64,000 nucleotides of DNA from positions 254,615-318,614 of the forward strand of contig NW_022985468.1 in NCBI RefSeq assembly GCF_010093595.1, in the 5' to 3' direction. Position 1 is the stretch's first letter, and the number at the start of each line of letters is the position of its first letter. Shown in pieces: positions 44,602 to 55,402 of this stretch. This stretch comes from Mytilinidion resinicola. Its lineage: Eukaryota > Ascomycota > Dothideomycetes > Mytilinidiales > Mytilinidiaceae. The position numbers and the translations under genes were made by a program. A model generated the notes under the pieces. It did no database searches. It was given only the letters and a program-made list of their open reading frames with translations, and was not told where the DNA came from.

Positions 44602-45684
44602 ATTAGAATGGACGAGCTTATTTATCACCCCCCCTTTCTCTAATTATCACCCCCCTTTTCTCTATTCATCACCCCCCCTCGATTAGGCCTAGCTCCGGCC
44701 CGTATGAATATTGTTCCACCAATCAAACTCACTCGCTTGCCCGCTCGTGCTCAATACGGAATTTACATCACCTACGCACTCGGTTGTGATGCATCAACAC
44801 CACTTCCTCTACATCAACAGCCTCATCACCATGGCCCTCCGGGCCCCCCCTTGGAGCCGCTACGCGTCCGTAGAGGAGGGCATGAAGTCTATTAACACTT
44901 GGGCCAAGCGGGAAGGATACGCGATCATCAAATACAGCAAGAAAATGGACAAGCGCACGCCCCCTCAGGTGCGGAAAGTGCTTGTTCAATGTGATTATGC
45001 CGGCACCTATACGTCAGCCAGCAGGAAGCGGAACACCCATACAAAGAAGTCTAATTACCTTATGAAAGGAGCCTTCACGAGAGACCTACAAGTAGGTGAT
45101 TGGTTCTTTGAAGTTAATGTTTCTATTCACAATCACGAGCCGTATGATCCTGAGGATGGCACTCCAGCCGTGCATCGAGACGGTATGGATGAGGCTACAG
45201 TTCAGACAATACAGAATCAGCTCAACGGAGGCACGCCCGTAGGTGCTATCTTCAACAACCTTATCGCTGAGGGCCCTGAGGATGCCCCCCCTATGTCCAC
45301 GCCTGAGGAGGAGGCTGCTCGTAGTGAAGGAACCGGTGCAGCAGGAGGATATTCGGGTGTGAGGCCATGGTATACAGGCCTAGTCGGCGTTCCTTTCAGT
45401 CAGCAATTGGACGGTGGCCATCTAGGCACTTTCCGCTTCTAGACTAGCTAGAGTAGATAGAGCGAATAGACTCCTGTTGGCCTAGATAATGCATCCTTTC
45501 CCATTCGTGTATACATACTCTCCATTTTACGCAGCCTATACGGAGGCAAGCGAGTGAGTTTGATTGGTGGAACAATATTCATACGGGCCGGAGCTAGGCC
45601 TAATCGAGGGGGGGTGATGAATAGAGAAAAGGGGGGTGATAATTAGAGAAAGGGGGGGTGATAAATAAGCTCGTCCATTAGAAT
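44602..45684. mobile_element. TIR element 2 (1067 bp, MULE-like, 132-bp TIRs, 8-bp target duplication)
   Basis: ATTAGAAT flanks both ends (44602-44609 and 45677-45684). TIRs are 44610-44741 and 45545-45676, and by eye they are identical. They start GGACGAGCTTATTTATCAC and contain three TCACCCCCC motifs spaced about 21-22 bp apart. The single ORF encodes an isolated FAR1-like DNA-binding domain and no transposase catalytic domain, so the element is non-autonomous. Identity of the TIRs indicates a recent insertion. Confidence 0.9.
44831..45442 (+). CDS. FAR1-like DNA-binding domain protein of element 2 (MULE transposase N-terminus)
   Basis: 203 residues from the ATG at 44831 (ATCACCATGGCC context; an in-frame ATG at 44789 is an alternative). 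YASVEEGMKSINTWAKREGYAI begins a FAR1/WRKY-GCM1-type zinc domain with VLVQCDYAGTY, then HNHEPYDP, the His-rich end of this domain. The middle Cys expected in GCPF is replaced (YLMKGAF), so zinc binding may be lost. A VHRDGMDEATVQTIQNQL region follows, resembling the segment after the DNA-binding domain of fungal Hop/MULE transposases. The frame then ends in an unrelated Gly-rich tail at a TAG, without the DDE transposase core. It looks like a truncated transposase retained in a non-autonomous element. Confidence 0.75.
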   Translation: MALRAPPWSRYASVEEGMKSINTWAKREGYAIIKYSKKMDKRTPPQVRKVLVQCDYAGTYTSASRKRNTHTKKSNYLMKGAFTRDLQVGDWFFEVNVSIHNHEPYDPEDGTPAVHRDGMDEATVQTIQNQLNGGTPVGAIFNNLIAEGPEDAPPMSTPEEEAARSEGTGAAGGYSGVRPWYTGLVGVPFSQQLDGGHLGTFRF

Positions 45685-46927
45685 CTATGTCTCATCATAT
45701 AGATTTGGGCTAGTGTGCCTACTGTTTATGTTGTTCTCGGAAGAGCGGTTAATCGGCTCCGAGTGCAGCGTCAGAGAGTCGTTGAACACCGGCTTATTGC
45801 ACAATAAAGCGACATCTCCGGGCGCTTCTTCTGTAACAGACCGGAAGAGCTTCACGAGACGATTGTAAAAGTGACTGTCTACTTTGACGAGCCACATGCT
45901 GTTATGGTCTGCGTCGACCTCGAATGTTTCCTCGTATCGCGAACCTGTTTGGCACAATTGTTGATCGAAAAGCTACAACGAGGTCAGTAGAGGCTCTTCC
46001 ACTCTTTCTTGAAATGGTTTACAATTTGACGATTCGTGTCACTTCGAATGAACTTCAAGAGGCTATCCCGAACTTTGCTCTTGTTTGCTTCAAAGACTGA
46101 AATGACGCGTATGTGCAAATCTAGCTTTTCGAAATGCTGGCACACTTCGCCTATATGCCCAATATCTTCGTCCGTGAGCGATTGCTTCGGAACATCTTTT
46201 CGTGTAGACTTCAAGATCCATTTCCGATTCTCCCAATTCTTATCGTCTTTCGACGTGGTGTGTGGGCTGCCGAGGAATAGAATCCCAGAAGTTACATCTT
46301 CAAGAGTCGGGGTCTCGGCGTCTGGTGTATGTTGGTGCGCGATCCAGAGAGCCTTGATACCGTTTGTTAATGATACTTGACGTTGGTGGGGAAGAACAAT
46401 ACCTGTTTCAGGATCAAACCACCAAGGCTGTGACATATGAACAGCACGGGCCGTTGTTGGGTCTGATCGAATTTGTGAAAAAACAATCATCATTCATTTG
46501 TGCCGCTTTTACATACGTTGGTCTCTTGTTGAAGTTTCTTAATGTCACTGAGTAGTGAGTGGCTATGATTGATGAGCTGCTTCTAAACGGACGTGCCATC
46601 CAATTCTAGGTCGTATGCGAAGTACAGCACCCGAGTATCGTTCGTCGTAGCCGCAACAAGGGGCTTGAGCCACGAACATGTTTCGCGTCTCTCTGCAATT
46701 TTGAATTGAGAGAATGCGGCGGGCACGATGACAATACTGGGGCTTACAGTTAGACGGGCAACAGGCACTAGAATAATAGCTTACTCAATCCCTTCTTCCG
46801 ACACGACAGGCTCCTTCAAATGAAACACCAGCTTCAGATGAGAACCGGGTAGTGGCTTTCCTCTCATGTTGAAGCTATAGAATAAATCTGAGAGATGGAG
46901 AAGGCGGATACGCCCTGCTGATATCAT

Positions 46928-47717
46928 GCGGCTCCATGGTGGTGGCGATGACACATGTCGGCACTTGCTGCAGCACAATCGAATGTTTTCATAGAGAGAC
47001 GCTCGTTGTGCTTCCGATACGCAGGTATTCTCACCGTTCTGGGATCAGCTTAGAATGTTTGAAGTCTTTGTCTCCAAGCAGGTACAGTTTACCTACATTG
47101 AATGTAAAGCTGACAGACGGAGGTACCTCGGATGCTTTAGTATGATGCCTTGACTTCCAATATCCCCGTCGGGCTCTTCGAATACTGCGGCACAGCAGTC
47201 CCCACGTGTCTGCTGTAGAGCGGGTTGTTGAGAACACCTGACGAGGCTAGAATAGGTGCGGGTTCACTACGTTATCAATCGTTTGTAAATGGCATTATGC
47301 CTATTGACCAATGAAAGAGCAAGGCGAAGGATGGTGGCGCTCGACCTAATCTATGGAAAGTCGCCATTCACTCGTCGCAAAGCCTCGTCGACTGTGGCAG
47401 CTGATCTGTATGCTGCAAGTCATCATGCGGAGCATCCCTACAGGGAAACCGATCACCACCGTCGCTCAGCCTTACATATCGATAAGCAGGGATTGAAGGT
47501 GCTACGCCTACACTATCATACATCTGGAAGTTTTAGAGTAGGCAATTAGAGTACACTTAGCGATTAGCCTGCAAACGAGTCAATGTAGCTGCGGATGCTA
47601 CCAACCTTGACAGCCTTCTACATGTTTCACGGCATTGGGCCACGAATCCAGCTGTAACCATCGCGCGTCCCTCACAGTCAGAAACTCTTAGGGAGCACAA
47701 ATGCTAGGTTCCGCCTA
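46928..47717. other. Intergenic, 0.8 kb, 5' region of the NLR pseudogene
   Basis: An 86-codon frame at 47289-47549 (+) has no features. Nothing else seen. Confidence 0.45.
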
Positions 47718-50211
47718 TCAAGAACGAGGAATACTGGTGAGTCCCAGAAGCAACGTGATGATATTTACCAACGATTGCCCCAGGACAAGCCCAACAGCAA
47801 TGGTTATCACTGAAAGCTCTCCCGTGCGAAAGATCTTCTTGCACAAATAGTGTGCAAGACCTCCTAAGACTTGCGGAATAGTGTACATTGGGAGGATGTA
47901 GATTCCTGGATGCACTTTTAGCAATAGACCAGACCATGGCATAGGGGACCTTACCAATACCGATTGCAATGCCACTGGGAATTTGCTCGGTCCACTTTTT
48001 CCCTTCAGCTGCGATCCTTATGACCGCGAAAAGGGCTGAGATAATAAAACCGGTCAAGGCGAATACGAAGACACCAGGTGGAAGCCCGCGTCCGTACGCA
48101 AGATGCTGATGCAAGCCATAACTGGGCATGTGGAACCGTAAACGTCTCACTCGGAATCGTATAGGCGGATGTAAAAAGTTTATAGATGCAAATGCAGAGC
48201 ACAGCCCCAAAGGTCGATCCGATGACCTAGCCGTAGAAGAGGCTCTTCGGGGAGGCACCGACCAGATGACCTGTTTTTAGATGCTCCATCACGTCGCTGG
48301 ACTGATATGGACCCGCTTCGGCAATACCACCAACCAACAGGCTGATGATGGTAGCATTAGGGTTCGATTTCGGGATGAACACCGCGAAGAGAAACTGGGG
48401 AATCTTGCCTGCGGGGATAATGAGCCATCGTCAATCCTACAGGACAAAGTAGAGAAGCGCAAACCGAGGATAGATGCTAATGCATTATCCGTCTCTCCCA
48501 TTGAGCGGATGCTTGCAATTCCCAAAGGAAAAATCAGGATAATGGAAAGGCTGATTTCCCAGATGGGTAGTAGATCCCCGAATAGATACCACGCGATGAG
48601 AACGCACAATACCGTCACTCCCACAAGCCATAAGACGGCACTTATGTTAGACAGCGCGTCGTCCGCTGAGCTATTGCGATCATTGGCGTGCAGCTTGTGT
48701 AAGGAGTCTAAATCAGGTGGCAAAAGCAATGTTCGTTCGTCTGGTGTTGAATGCCGATTTCTAGCTCCGAAAAGCGAAAACGACGCAGCTTTGGCCTTCG
48801 AGTGTGCTTGTGTGAATCTAGATCGAAGCTGCTCAAATAGTCCCCCTCCATAGTCACCGTCTCTTAAGAGGCCAAAAATAACCCAGACGATACCAATGAG
48901 GGTGTCACCCAGTATCACTCCTAGCGCTACCCAGATATTCCATCCTTGACTACCATCGTCCCAGTCCTCAACGCGACCTGACGCCCAACCCTTGGATTTA
49001 GCAAGGGGAGACAGAAAGGCCCAGCCGATGACGGCGCCCAAAAGCATGTGAGCGGTTGTCAAGGGATGCATTATCATCCCAAAGCCCAAGTATGCAGGAG
49101 AAATATCGACAGACCAAGCCCACATTCGAGCTATCTTTGTTCCGAAAATGGGCAAGGTTTGAAGATCTGGAACAAAATACGTGAGTAACGCCTGTATTGC
49201 AATGTTACTGACAGAAAGCACCAAAAGATCCACAAGTGAGACATACTGTCAATCCTGAGATGATGAAAGACACAAGTCCAGAATACATCCTGGGATTTGA
49301 CCGATTATCGATATTCGAATTTTCTGATTCTTCCGAGCGCGTATTACCACTGTGGAGCACAGAGTCTCCAGAGTCCACGTTTACACCATTTGAACTTTCC
49401 GGTAGGAACGGTGGAAGGCTTCGCGAATCCGCGTCTTCTGTGCGTATAGAACCATGATGGCTGCTGTGCTGCTTCGAAATATTCTCCGTGATACTTGGCC
49501 TCGTGTGCAGCACGCCAATGACCGCAGCCACTACTTCACTAATTAGCTTGCAGAATGACAAAGTGAGAGACGTAACATCGATGAAAACTCGGGATGAATC
49601 TCATTTCAGTGACGAGGGTCAAGTGCTATGAATCAAATCTAGCTGTACGCAGATAAAGAAGGGGAAGACGTACTAGCCGTCCCTGTTGGAAACCGAAGAT
49701 AAGATCTTAGAACAAAATGATTGCGGAAGGGAACAGCGAACACGATTCCAAACACGCAGACGCCTAGACACTAAAGAGTCAATCGCCACAATGTGAACTT
49801 CAAGGGCCCATTGTCGTGAGTGGTGGTGAGGTACTCCAAAGCCGGTATTATGCCGCTGAGACCGGCGGTGTAAGGAATACCACCCATTGAGGCAGCAATC
49901 ATCATGACCAGCACATTTTCGCTGGGGTTGAATGGTCTATGCAAGTATCTTGCGAAAGGCTTAAACACGGCGTGAGCGAGAAGGACTGAAGGTAATGGCA
50001 TCGAGTTGGTCTGCCCAGCCTGAAGCCCATAGTACAGACTAGCAAAGCATATGAGGGTCCCAATGAAGAGTCCTGCGAGTATTCCTCTGAGTGAAAAGGT
50101 CTGTTCGTTGTGCCGTTCTGCCGTTGGTTGCGTCGGCGGTGAGTGGGTGCCGTTTTCTTCACAGCTTCGTTCGGATGGGGTCAGCCCAGCCTCATTCTCA
50201 GCATCAGGCAT
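47718..50211 (-). pseudogene. OPT family oligopeptide / metal-chelate transporter, inactivated
   Basis: From the ATG at 50211 (MPDAENEAG) the OPT pattern can be read: SLRGILAGLFIGTLICFASL, YYGLQAGQTNSMPLPSVLL, then LGVCVFGIVFAVPFR, FPTGTA, VPDLQTLPIFG, LGFGMIMHPLTTAHMLLG, FLFAVFIPKSNPNA, VGGIAEAGPYQSSDVMEHLK and a final membrane region ending LLLGLTSIPRS (47718). Lesions are TAG at 49771-49773 (in LTL*CLGV), TAG at 48227-48229 (in SLFYG*VIGSTFG) and a one-base frameshift near 48105. Several introns, including a 45-bp one ending at about 47910, are otherwise well formed. By family knowledge it is a plasma-membrane proton-coupled importer of small peptides or metal chelates. Confidence 0.8.
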
Positions 50212-51291
50212 AACCACGAGAGCGCTCTCAAAGAACGAAGCGACTATGCTGTGCTGCTCACAATGTAGTGATTGTCAGCTTGAGGAAGGTGGATTGACAG
50301 ATGGCGGTGACGCTAGGCAGAGCGGTGACGCTAGGCAGAAGGCCGACAAGCTCGTGTATGTGGAGGGTCCGTGCACGCATCACCGCTTAAAACGACTTGA
50401 GCTTTGCAACAAGACAAAACACGATCTACATAACATTTGGGCTAGGAGAAGAAGTAGTGTTAACTACTCTTTCATTCCACCACATGATTCGAGATATATC
50501 GTGATTCAAGCAAAAGTGGCTTGATGTGACGTTAAACATCACGTGCGGGGCGAAAGTGGCATGCAGGGCATGGAAAAGATGGCACTCTACACGAACGTGT
50601 GCATGTGTATGCCAATGCTTGAGGTGCTTCGATGCATTTTCGGAAATCTAAACGGGATAAGCTCTTCGCTCGGGGCTATGTGGAAACCTGTTGAAGCACT
50701 TCAACAGTGTTAGAAAGGTGCACCTATAAGATAGCGTGGTTAATGAGGGCCAGCAGAAATGGACAGTCTATGAATCCGGTGTTCTGACTTTACACTTCCT
50801 ATCCAGTATGTACTCACTATTTCTGTGCTTGCGTACACTTGTTTAGCACCGCTTGAGGTCCTCCAGTATGTTGTTCTTATTCATGAAGTACCAACTCTGG
50901 CGAGCCTGATAGCTCTCTGGGCCACCTCGGACGGTGCTGAACTGCTGAGTGTGCCACTTTTCTCATGCCCTGCTTGAGTGGGGATGAAGAAGTCGGATCT
51001 TCGGCACATCGCCATCGCTCAACGACATATGCGGCGCACACCAGCAATCCGGCGTGCGAAGCCACACCGGCATAGAAACCAATGAGAAGACGAGATGAAA
51101 GAGTCTAAACTACAAGGAAGATGGCGGCAATGCTCATCCCGCAATGTCTTTTTCTCAATCGCGTCAGCCATCCCACCTTCTCTCCATTCTCTCACTCCTG
51201 GTAGAATCGTGCGAGGAAAGACTACGTCAACAGCGTATTATATGAATTCAAACTGCTTTCCTAGGCGTTCTAAACTCTGGAATTTATTTGA
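50212..51291. other. 1.1-kb intergenic with imperfect inverted repeat
   Basis: About 50563-50586 (GCAGGGCATGGAAAAGATGG) is inversely repeated at about 50950-50972 (CTTTTCTCATGCCCTGC). CACGTGCGGGGC at about 50539 also occurs at about 39997. This could be a decayed inverted-repeat element. No gene seen. Confidence 0.4.
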
Positions 51292-53483
51292 ATGAAACGG
51301 AATCATGCGCCACACAACACTCCACAGAGTTCTTCGGTGGTTGAGAGAGCTGGTTTTGACTCCGAATCGATAACGACCACTCCGAGCTCTCCGGCTCCAA
51401 GCTTTAGGGAAATTGGAATCGAAGATGTGAAGAAAGATATCCTGGATTCTAGCAGCCGGTCGTCCTCTGAGGACGAAGCTGATAGCCATGCGCTGCTTGG
51501 CAACGGGAACGACCAAGAAAATGATCGCGACATTCACCAGCCTCGTAATGCCGCACCTGCTCGTGGCCAAAGGTCTCTAAGCCGACTGGTCACCTCTGTC
51601 TTCTCCTCTTCTACACCATCGTCGCAGCCAGCCTCAACACCCGCCGATGACCCCGCCAGGATGGCTTCCACGGACGTCCGTCATAGATTGGCGCCTATTG
51701 TCGAAGCCGGCACCGGACTACCTCATATCGATGAGGATGAAGGAGCAGGTGCCGCGAAGGAGAAACCTGTCACGTGGCGCTCACTCCCTAGGAAAGACCA
51801 ACTCCTTATTCTTACTCTAGCCAGACTCTCGGAACCTTTGACGCAGACCTCTCTGGGCTCCTATATCTACTATCAATTGAAGTCTTTCAACACTTCTCTT
51901 CCGGACTCAACCATTGCTTCCCAAGCCGGTATCATTCAAGCCGCTTTCCCGGCGTCTCAATTTCTTACGGCCATGCTGTGGGGTAGATTTGCAGACTCGG
52001 AATGGGGTGGACGGAAGAGAGTCTTGTTGATTGGGTTGCTGGGGACCATGTGTTCAGTCATTGGGTTTGGATTTTCTACGAATTTCACTGCTGCCGTCAT
52101 TTTCCGTTGTTTAGGGGGTGCTTTGAACGGCAATATAGGTGTTATGCGAACTATGATCGCGGAAATCATTAAGGAGAAGAGGTTTCAATCAAGGGCTTTC
52201 TTGATCTTGCCTATGACATTCAACATTGGAGTTATCATTGGACCAGTCCTCGGTAAGGCCCATATTTTCCCCATGTCTTAACTTTGACTAACATACTTCA
52301 AGGTGGTTTATTAGCGGACCCAGTTGGAAGCTATCCTTCCATATTTGGCCCGAAATCACTTTTCGGAGGCAAAGATGGAGTACAATGGATGATCAAGCAT
52401 CCGTACGCTCTTCCTAACCTCATGAGCGCTACGTTTCTCCTTGCTTCCGCCACAGGCGTCATTTTTTTTCTAGAGGAAACCGACGAAATTCTCAGACACA
52501 AAACAGACTACGGTCTCCGTATCGGCAACTGGCTAAAGCGTAAGCTCTGCGGCCGAAGGGCCACCTCAGAACAGGGCTACGCCGCCATTCCACTAGACGA
52601 TCCCCCGGATTCCGCCCGTTTTGCCGACTTGGAGCTACAACCCACACCGACGTCCGCGAATCCTCACGGATCAGCAATAGACTCTGACAAGCCTTTCCTC
52701 GCCCCCATCCGCCGCCGCAAACTTCCCTTCCGACGAATGTGGACCAGGAACGTCGTAACAACTCTGATTTGCCACGGCCTCCTCGCCATGCACGTCGGCA
52801 CTTTCAACAGTCTCTGGTTCATCTTCCTCTCCACTCCACGCTTCGACCCGGCGCACCCAGTTCCGGTCAAGTCGCCTCAAAGCTTCCCTATACACTTCAC
52901 AGGCGGTCTTGCTCTCCCACCAGCCCGTATCGGTGTTGCCCTCGCAATTCTCGGCTTCATTGGAATTACCCTACAATTGCTGCTCTACCCCCGCCTGAGT
53001 GCACGTCTAGGGACGGCGCTCTCCTACCGCATCAGCCTCGCTATCTTCCCAATCACCTACGCGCTGGTGCCGTACTTGTCGATTCTTCCCTCGAGCACCA
53101 AATCACCGCTCCCCGTCGCAGGTATCGTGGTATGGGCGGGAATCGTCGTGGTGCTATTCATCCAAGTCTCTGCGCGGACATTCGCGCTACCGGCAACCGC
53201 GATCCTGGTGAACAACTGCTGCCCGCACCCGAGTGTGCTGGGAACCATGCATGGCATAGGGCAGAGCGTGTCGAGCGCGACGAGGACCATTGGGCCGATT
53301 ATGGGCGGGTGGCTCTTTGGGAGGGGACTCCAGATGGGGATTGTTGGCTTGGCATGGTGGTGTCTTGGGTGTGCGGCAGTTGTGGGGTGGTTTGCGTCGA
53401 ATTTTGTGAGGGAGGGGGATGGGCATGAGGTTCTGATGGAGGGGGAAACGAGGGAGGGAGAGGAAGTCGAGGTGAGAAGGTGA
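51292..53483 (+). CDS. MFS transporter (12-helix, zinc-induced-facilitator-like/YCR023C type)
   Basis: Two exons, 51292-52252 and 52303-53483, give 713 residues. The first ~150 residues are Ser/Asp/Glu-rich and cytosolic. The membrane region starts near QLLILTLARLSEPL. The MFS motif between helices 2 and 3 is clear (LWGRFADSEWGGRKRVL). GCLGGALNGNIGVMRT-type and PVLGGLLADPVGSYP segments follow, then a long central loop and a second helix bundle (FALPATAILVNNCCPHP, GTMHGIGQSVSSATRTIGP). This subgroup includes plant ZIF1/ZIFL and yeast YCR023C, often vacuolar or plasma-membrane exporters; substrate unknown. The intron (52253-52302) is 50 bp with a TTGACTAAC branch. Confidence 0.92.
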
Positions 53484-53798
53484 TGTTTGATGGGCTCCAT
53501 GCGTTATGCGTAGGTAGGGTCATGATGAGTATAGGTCATGGGTTATGAGGAGTTATAAGGGTATGAATTTAGAGGCAGGCCTTCATGAGCACATACAAAG
53601 GACACCGGGACATGGAATACGGAAGCGAGTACTCAAGAAATATTTTATACAAAACCATACCATTATCGCTGCCGCGTGTGTATCATCGTAACATCATCTA
53701 TCCCTGCCAGTCCTCCGACGAAGCAATTCTTAGCCCAGTCGCCCCCTCAAACACTCCCCTCCTCAAACTTAGTATCCTACACATCCCACCGGCCCAAT
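53484..53798. other. 3' flanks of convergent MFS and MsrB genes
   Basis: No gene seen in these 315 bp. Confidence 0.5.
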
Positions 53799-54515
53799 CT
53801 ACACCTTCGGCTTCTCCGCCGCTGCCGCATCCCCCTCCTCCTTGGAGAAGTTTATACTGACGCTGTTAACGCAATGCCGCTCGTCCTTCGGATTCCCAAA
53901 CTTCTCCCCCTTGAAGATGTGCCCGAGATGCCCGCCGCAGTTCGCGCACAGGATCTCCGTCCGCGCCGACCACCCGTGGCCGTCCGGCTTCTCTTGAATA
54001 GCGCCGGGGACCGCGTCGAAGAAGGCGGGCCAGCCGCAGCCGGAGTCGAACTTGTGCGAGGCTTTGTAGAGGGGCGCGTCGCAGCCGACGCAGGTGTAGA
54101 CGCCGCTGGAGGGGTAGTGCTTGTCATACTTGCCGGTGCCGGCGAATTCGGTGCCTTTTTGGCGGAGGATGCGGAATTGTTCTGTTGAGGGGAGTATATT
54201 AGCATTTGGGATCCGAGATGGTGATAGGATGGAGGGTGGCGGGGTATAGAATGGGGATAGTGTTCTACCTTTATTCAACTGCGCCTGCCACTCTCCTTCG
54301 TTCTTCTGCACTGGGTATGAGTCCGACATCTTTGGTTTCGAGGACGAGCTGAATAGGGATCCGATGAAGGGGATAGTGGGCATAGACGACTTGAGGAGGG
54401 CGATGCGGGGGTTCGGGTTCAAGCCGCGGAGGTTCGAGACTGGTGTTGAGTGGAATGTGGTGTTGGAGAATGTGTTGAAGGCTCTGAGGATGGTTGGGAT
54501 GGATGGGAAGCGCAT
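53799..54515 (-). CDS. msrB: Peptide-methionine (R)-S-oxide reductase, MsrB
   Basis: Two exons, 54515-54269 and 54181-53799, give 209 residues. Two zinc-binding pairs are present (CVGCDAPLY and CANCGGHLGH), as are the GCGWPAF motif and the catalytic Cys in RHCVNSVSINF. By family knowledge it reduces R-methionine sulfoxide in proteins using thioredoxin. The first ~60 residues are rich in Ser/Pro/Arg/Asn without acidic residues (MRFPSIPTILRAFNTF), compatible with mitochondrial targeting. An internal ATG (MPTIPFIG, residue 45) could give a cytosolic form. The GTAGAA...CAACAG intron of 87 bp restores QLNKEQFRILRQKGTE. Confidence 0.95.
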   Translation of the reverse strand: MRFPSIPTILRAFNTFSNTTFHSTPVSNLRGLNPNPRIALLKSSMPTIPFIGSLFSSSSKPKMSDSYPVQKNEGEWQAQLNKGRTLSPFYTPPPSILSPSRIPNANILPSTEQFRILRQKGTEFAGTGKYDKHYPSSGVYTCVGCDAPLYKASHKFDSGCGWPAFFDAVPGAIQEKPDGHGWSARTEILCANCGGHLGHIFKGEKFGNPKDERHCVNSVSINFSKEEGDAAAAEKPKV

Positions 54516-55402
54516 TAGGATGGGAGGTTATATATCATAGAGGGAGGTTGTGATGTGGAATCAATGTCGCGGCTACGGTTCGTTTCGTTGGTGGCGGAGC
54601 TGGAAGCTCGGAATTTGTCAGTTGCGTCATGACCTCGGACGCGCTAAGGAGGTATATCAAATAAGAGATGCTCGAGATTTTGTGGCTATGATACCTTTGT
54701 CTGGACATAGTGATATGGAAGCATCTGAAAATAATAATGTTCAGGTACCGGCTTAAATTCCAAGATTCTACGCACATCAATTCCCCTGCCCCCAGTGCTC
54801 AGAATACTCCATTTGATTCCGGAATCCTGCCGCGTGAGTGGGTTTTGACAGATTTGTCGAATAGGACAGTTCCTTCAGGCTTTCCTACATTCTACCTTAT
54901 CGATCAGTCAAAATACCTTCTCTCTTCAGTACCTTTTAATTTAATTGGTATGCTGATAGGAGTATTCAAATAGCCCTTCAACTTTCGAGTTACGCCAAGA
55001 TGACTAATCACATTAGCTCCAATTTAACTATGTGGTTGGTGTCGTTTCACAGCGTTTCTACAATCCATTTTACTATCACAACAGCCTCATTTCAACCTCT
55101 GCCGATATAGATTGACATGTAACACTATCGAAATAATGTGCTCGAGATGAAACACTCATCAATCGGCCTTTAAATGATGCCGGCCCAGCAACAGCGGAAC
55201 AGGAGAGTCACATTTCCGCACGGGTCGAGACAGCATCCGGCGTACAATGCGAGCTATAAAGAAACGTTCAAGAAAGCTAACAGTTTCTTTTTATACCAAT
55301 TTTGCTTCTTCTCCTTCTCTAGTCGATCTACTTTCTTCTGCTTTGCCTTTAGTCATTCTCAATCAACCCCTTCAAAAACATAGAATACTCTAAACATTCA
55401 GA
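54516..55402. other. Intergenic between divergent MsrB and SDR genes
   Basis: No gene. The last ~140 bp are CT-rich, a typical fungal leader for the SDR. Confidence 0.5.

Larger units (their letters stand above)
42105..46927 (-). pseudogene. NLR-type gene: alpha/beta hydrolase, NB-ARC and helical repeat domains, inactivated and split by element 2
   Basis: The N-terminal hydrolase-like domain (DIVIVPAAFSQF, RVLYFAYDLEL, RPVLFICHSLGGLILK with the nucleophile Ser, GILFLGSPH) joins through introns at about 46751-46802, 46450-46510, 46350-46405 and 45975-46030. After the 1.07-kb element 2 comes NB-ARC: GMGGIGKTEVAMWY (Walker A), WLLVLDNADD (Walker B), GCVIVTSRNP, then a winged-helix and TPR-like region (GKVLHVLGDLRRSQGNLNEA) to 42105. 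Lesions are TAG at 46583-46585 and 44403-44405, a frameshift near 43665 and another near 43100. Element 2 seems to sit in an intron (GTAGGC...CTAAG; 67 bp without it). Intact homologues are non-self recognition and cell-death proteins. Confidence 0.8.

Noticed and set aside
25159..45684. Starship-type giant mobile element joining the two TIR elements
   Set aside because: No tyrosine-recombinase captain gene was seen, and each element has its own complete target duplication.
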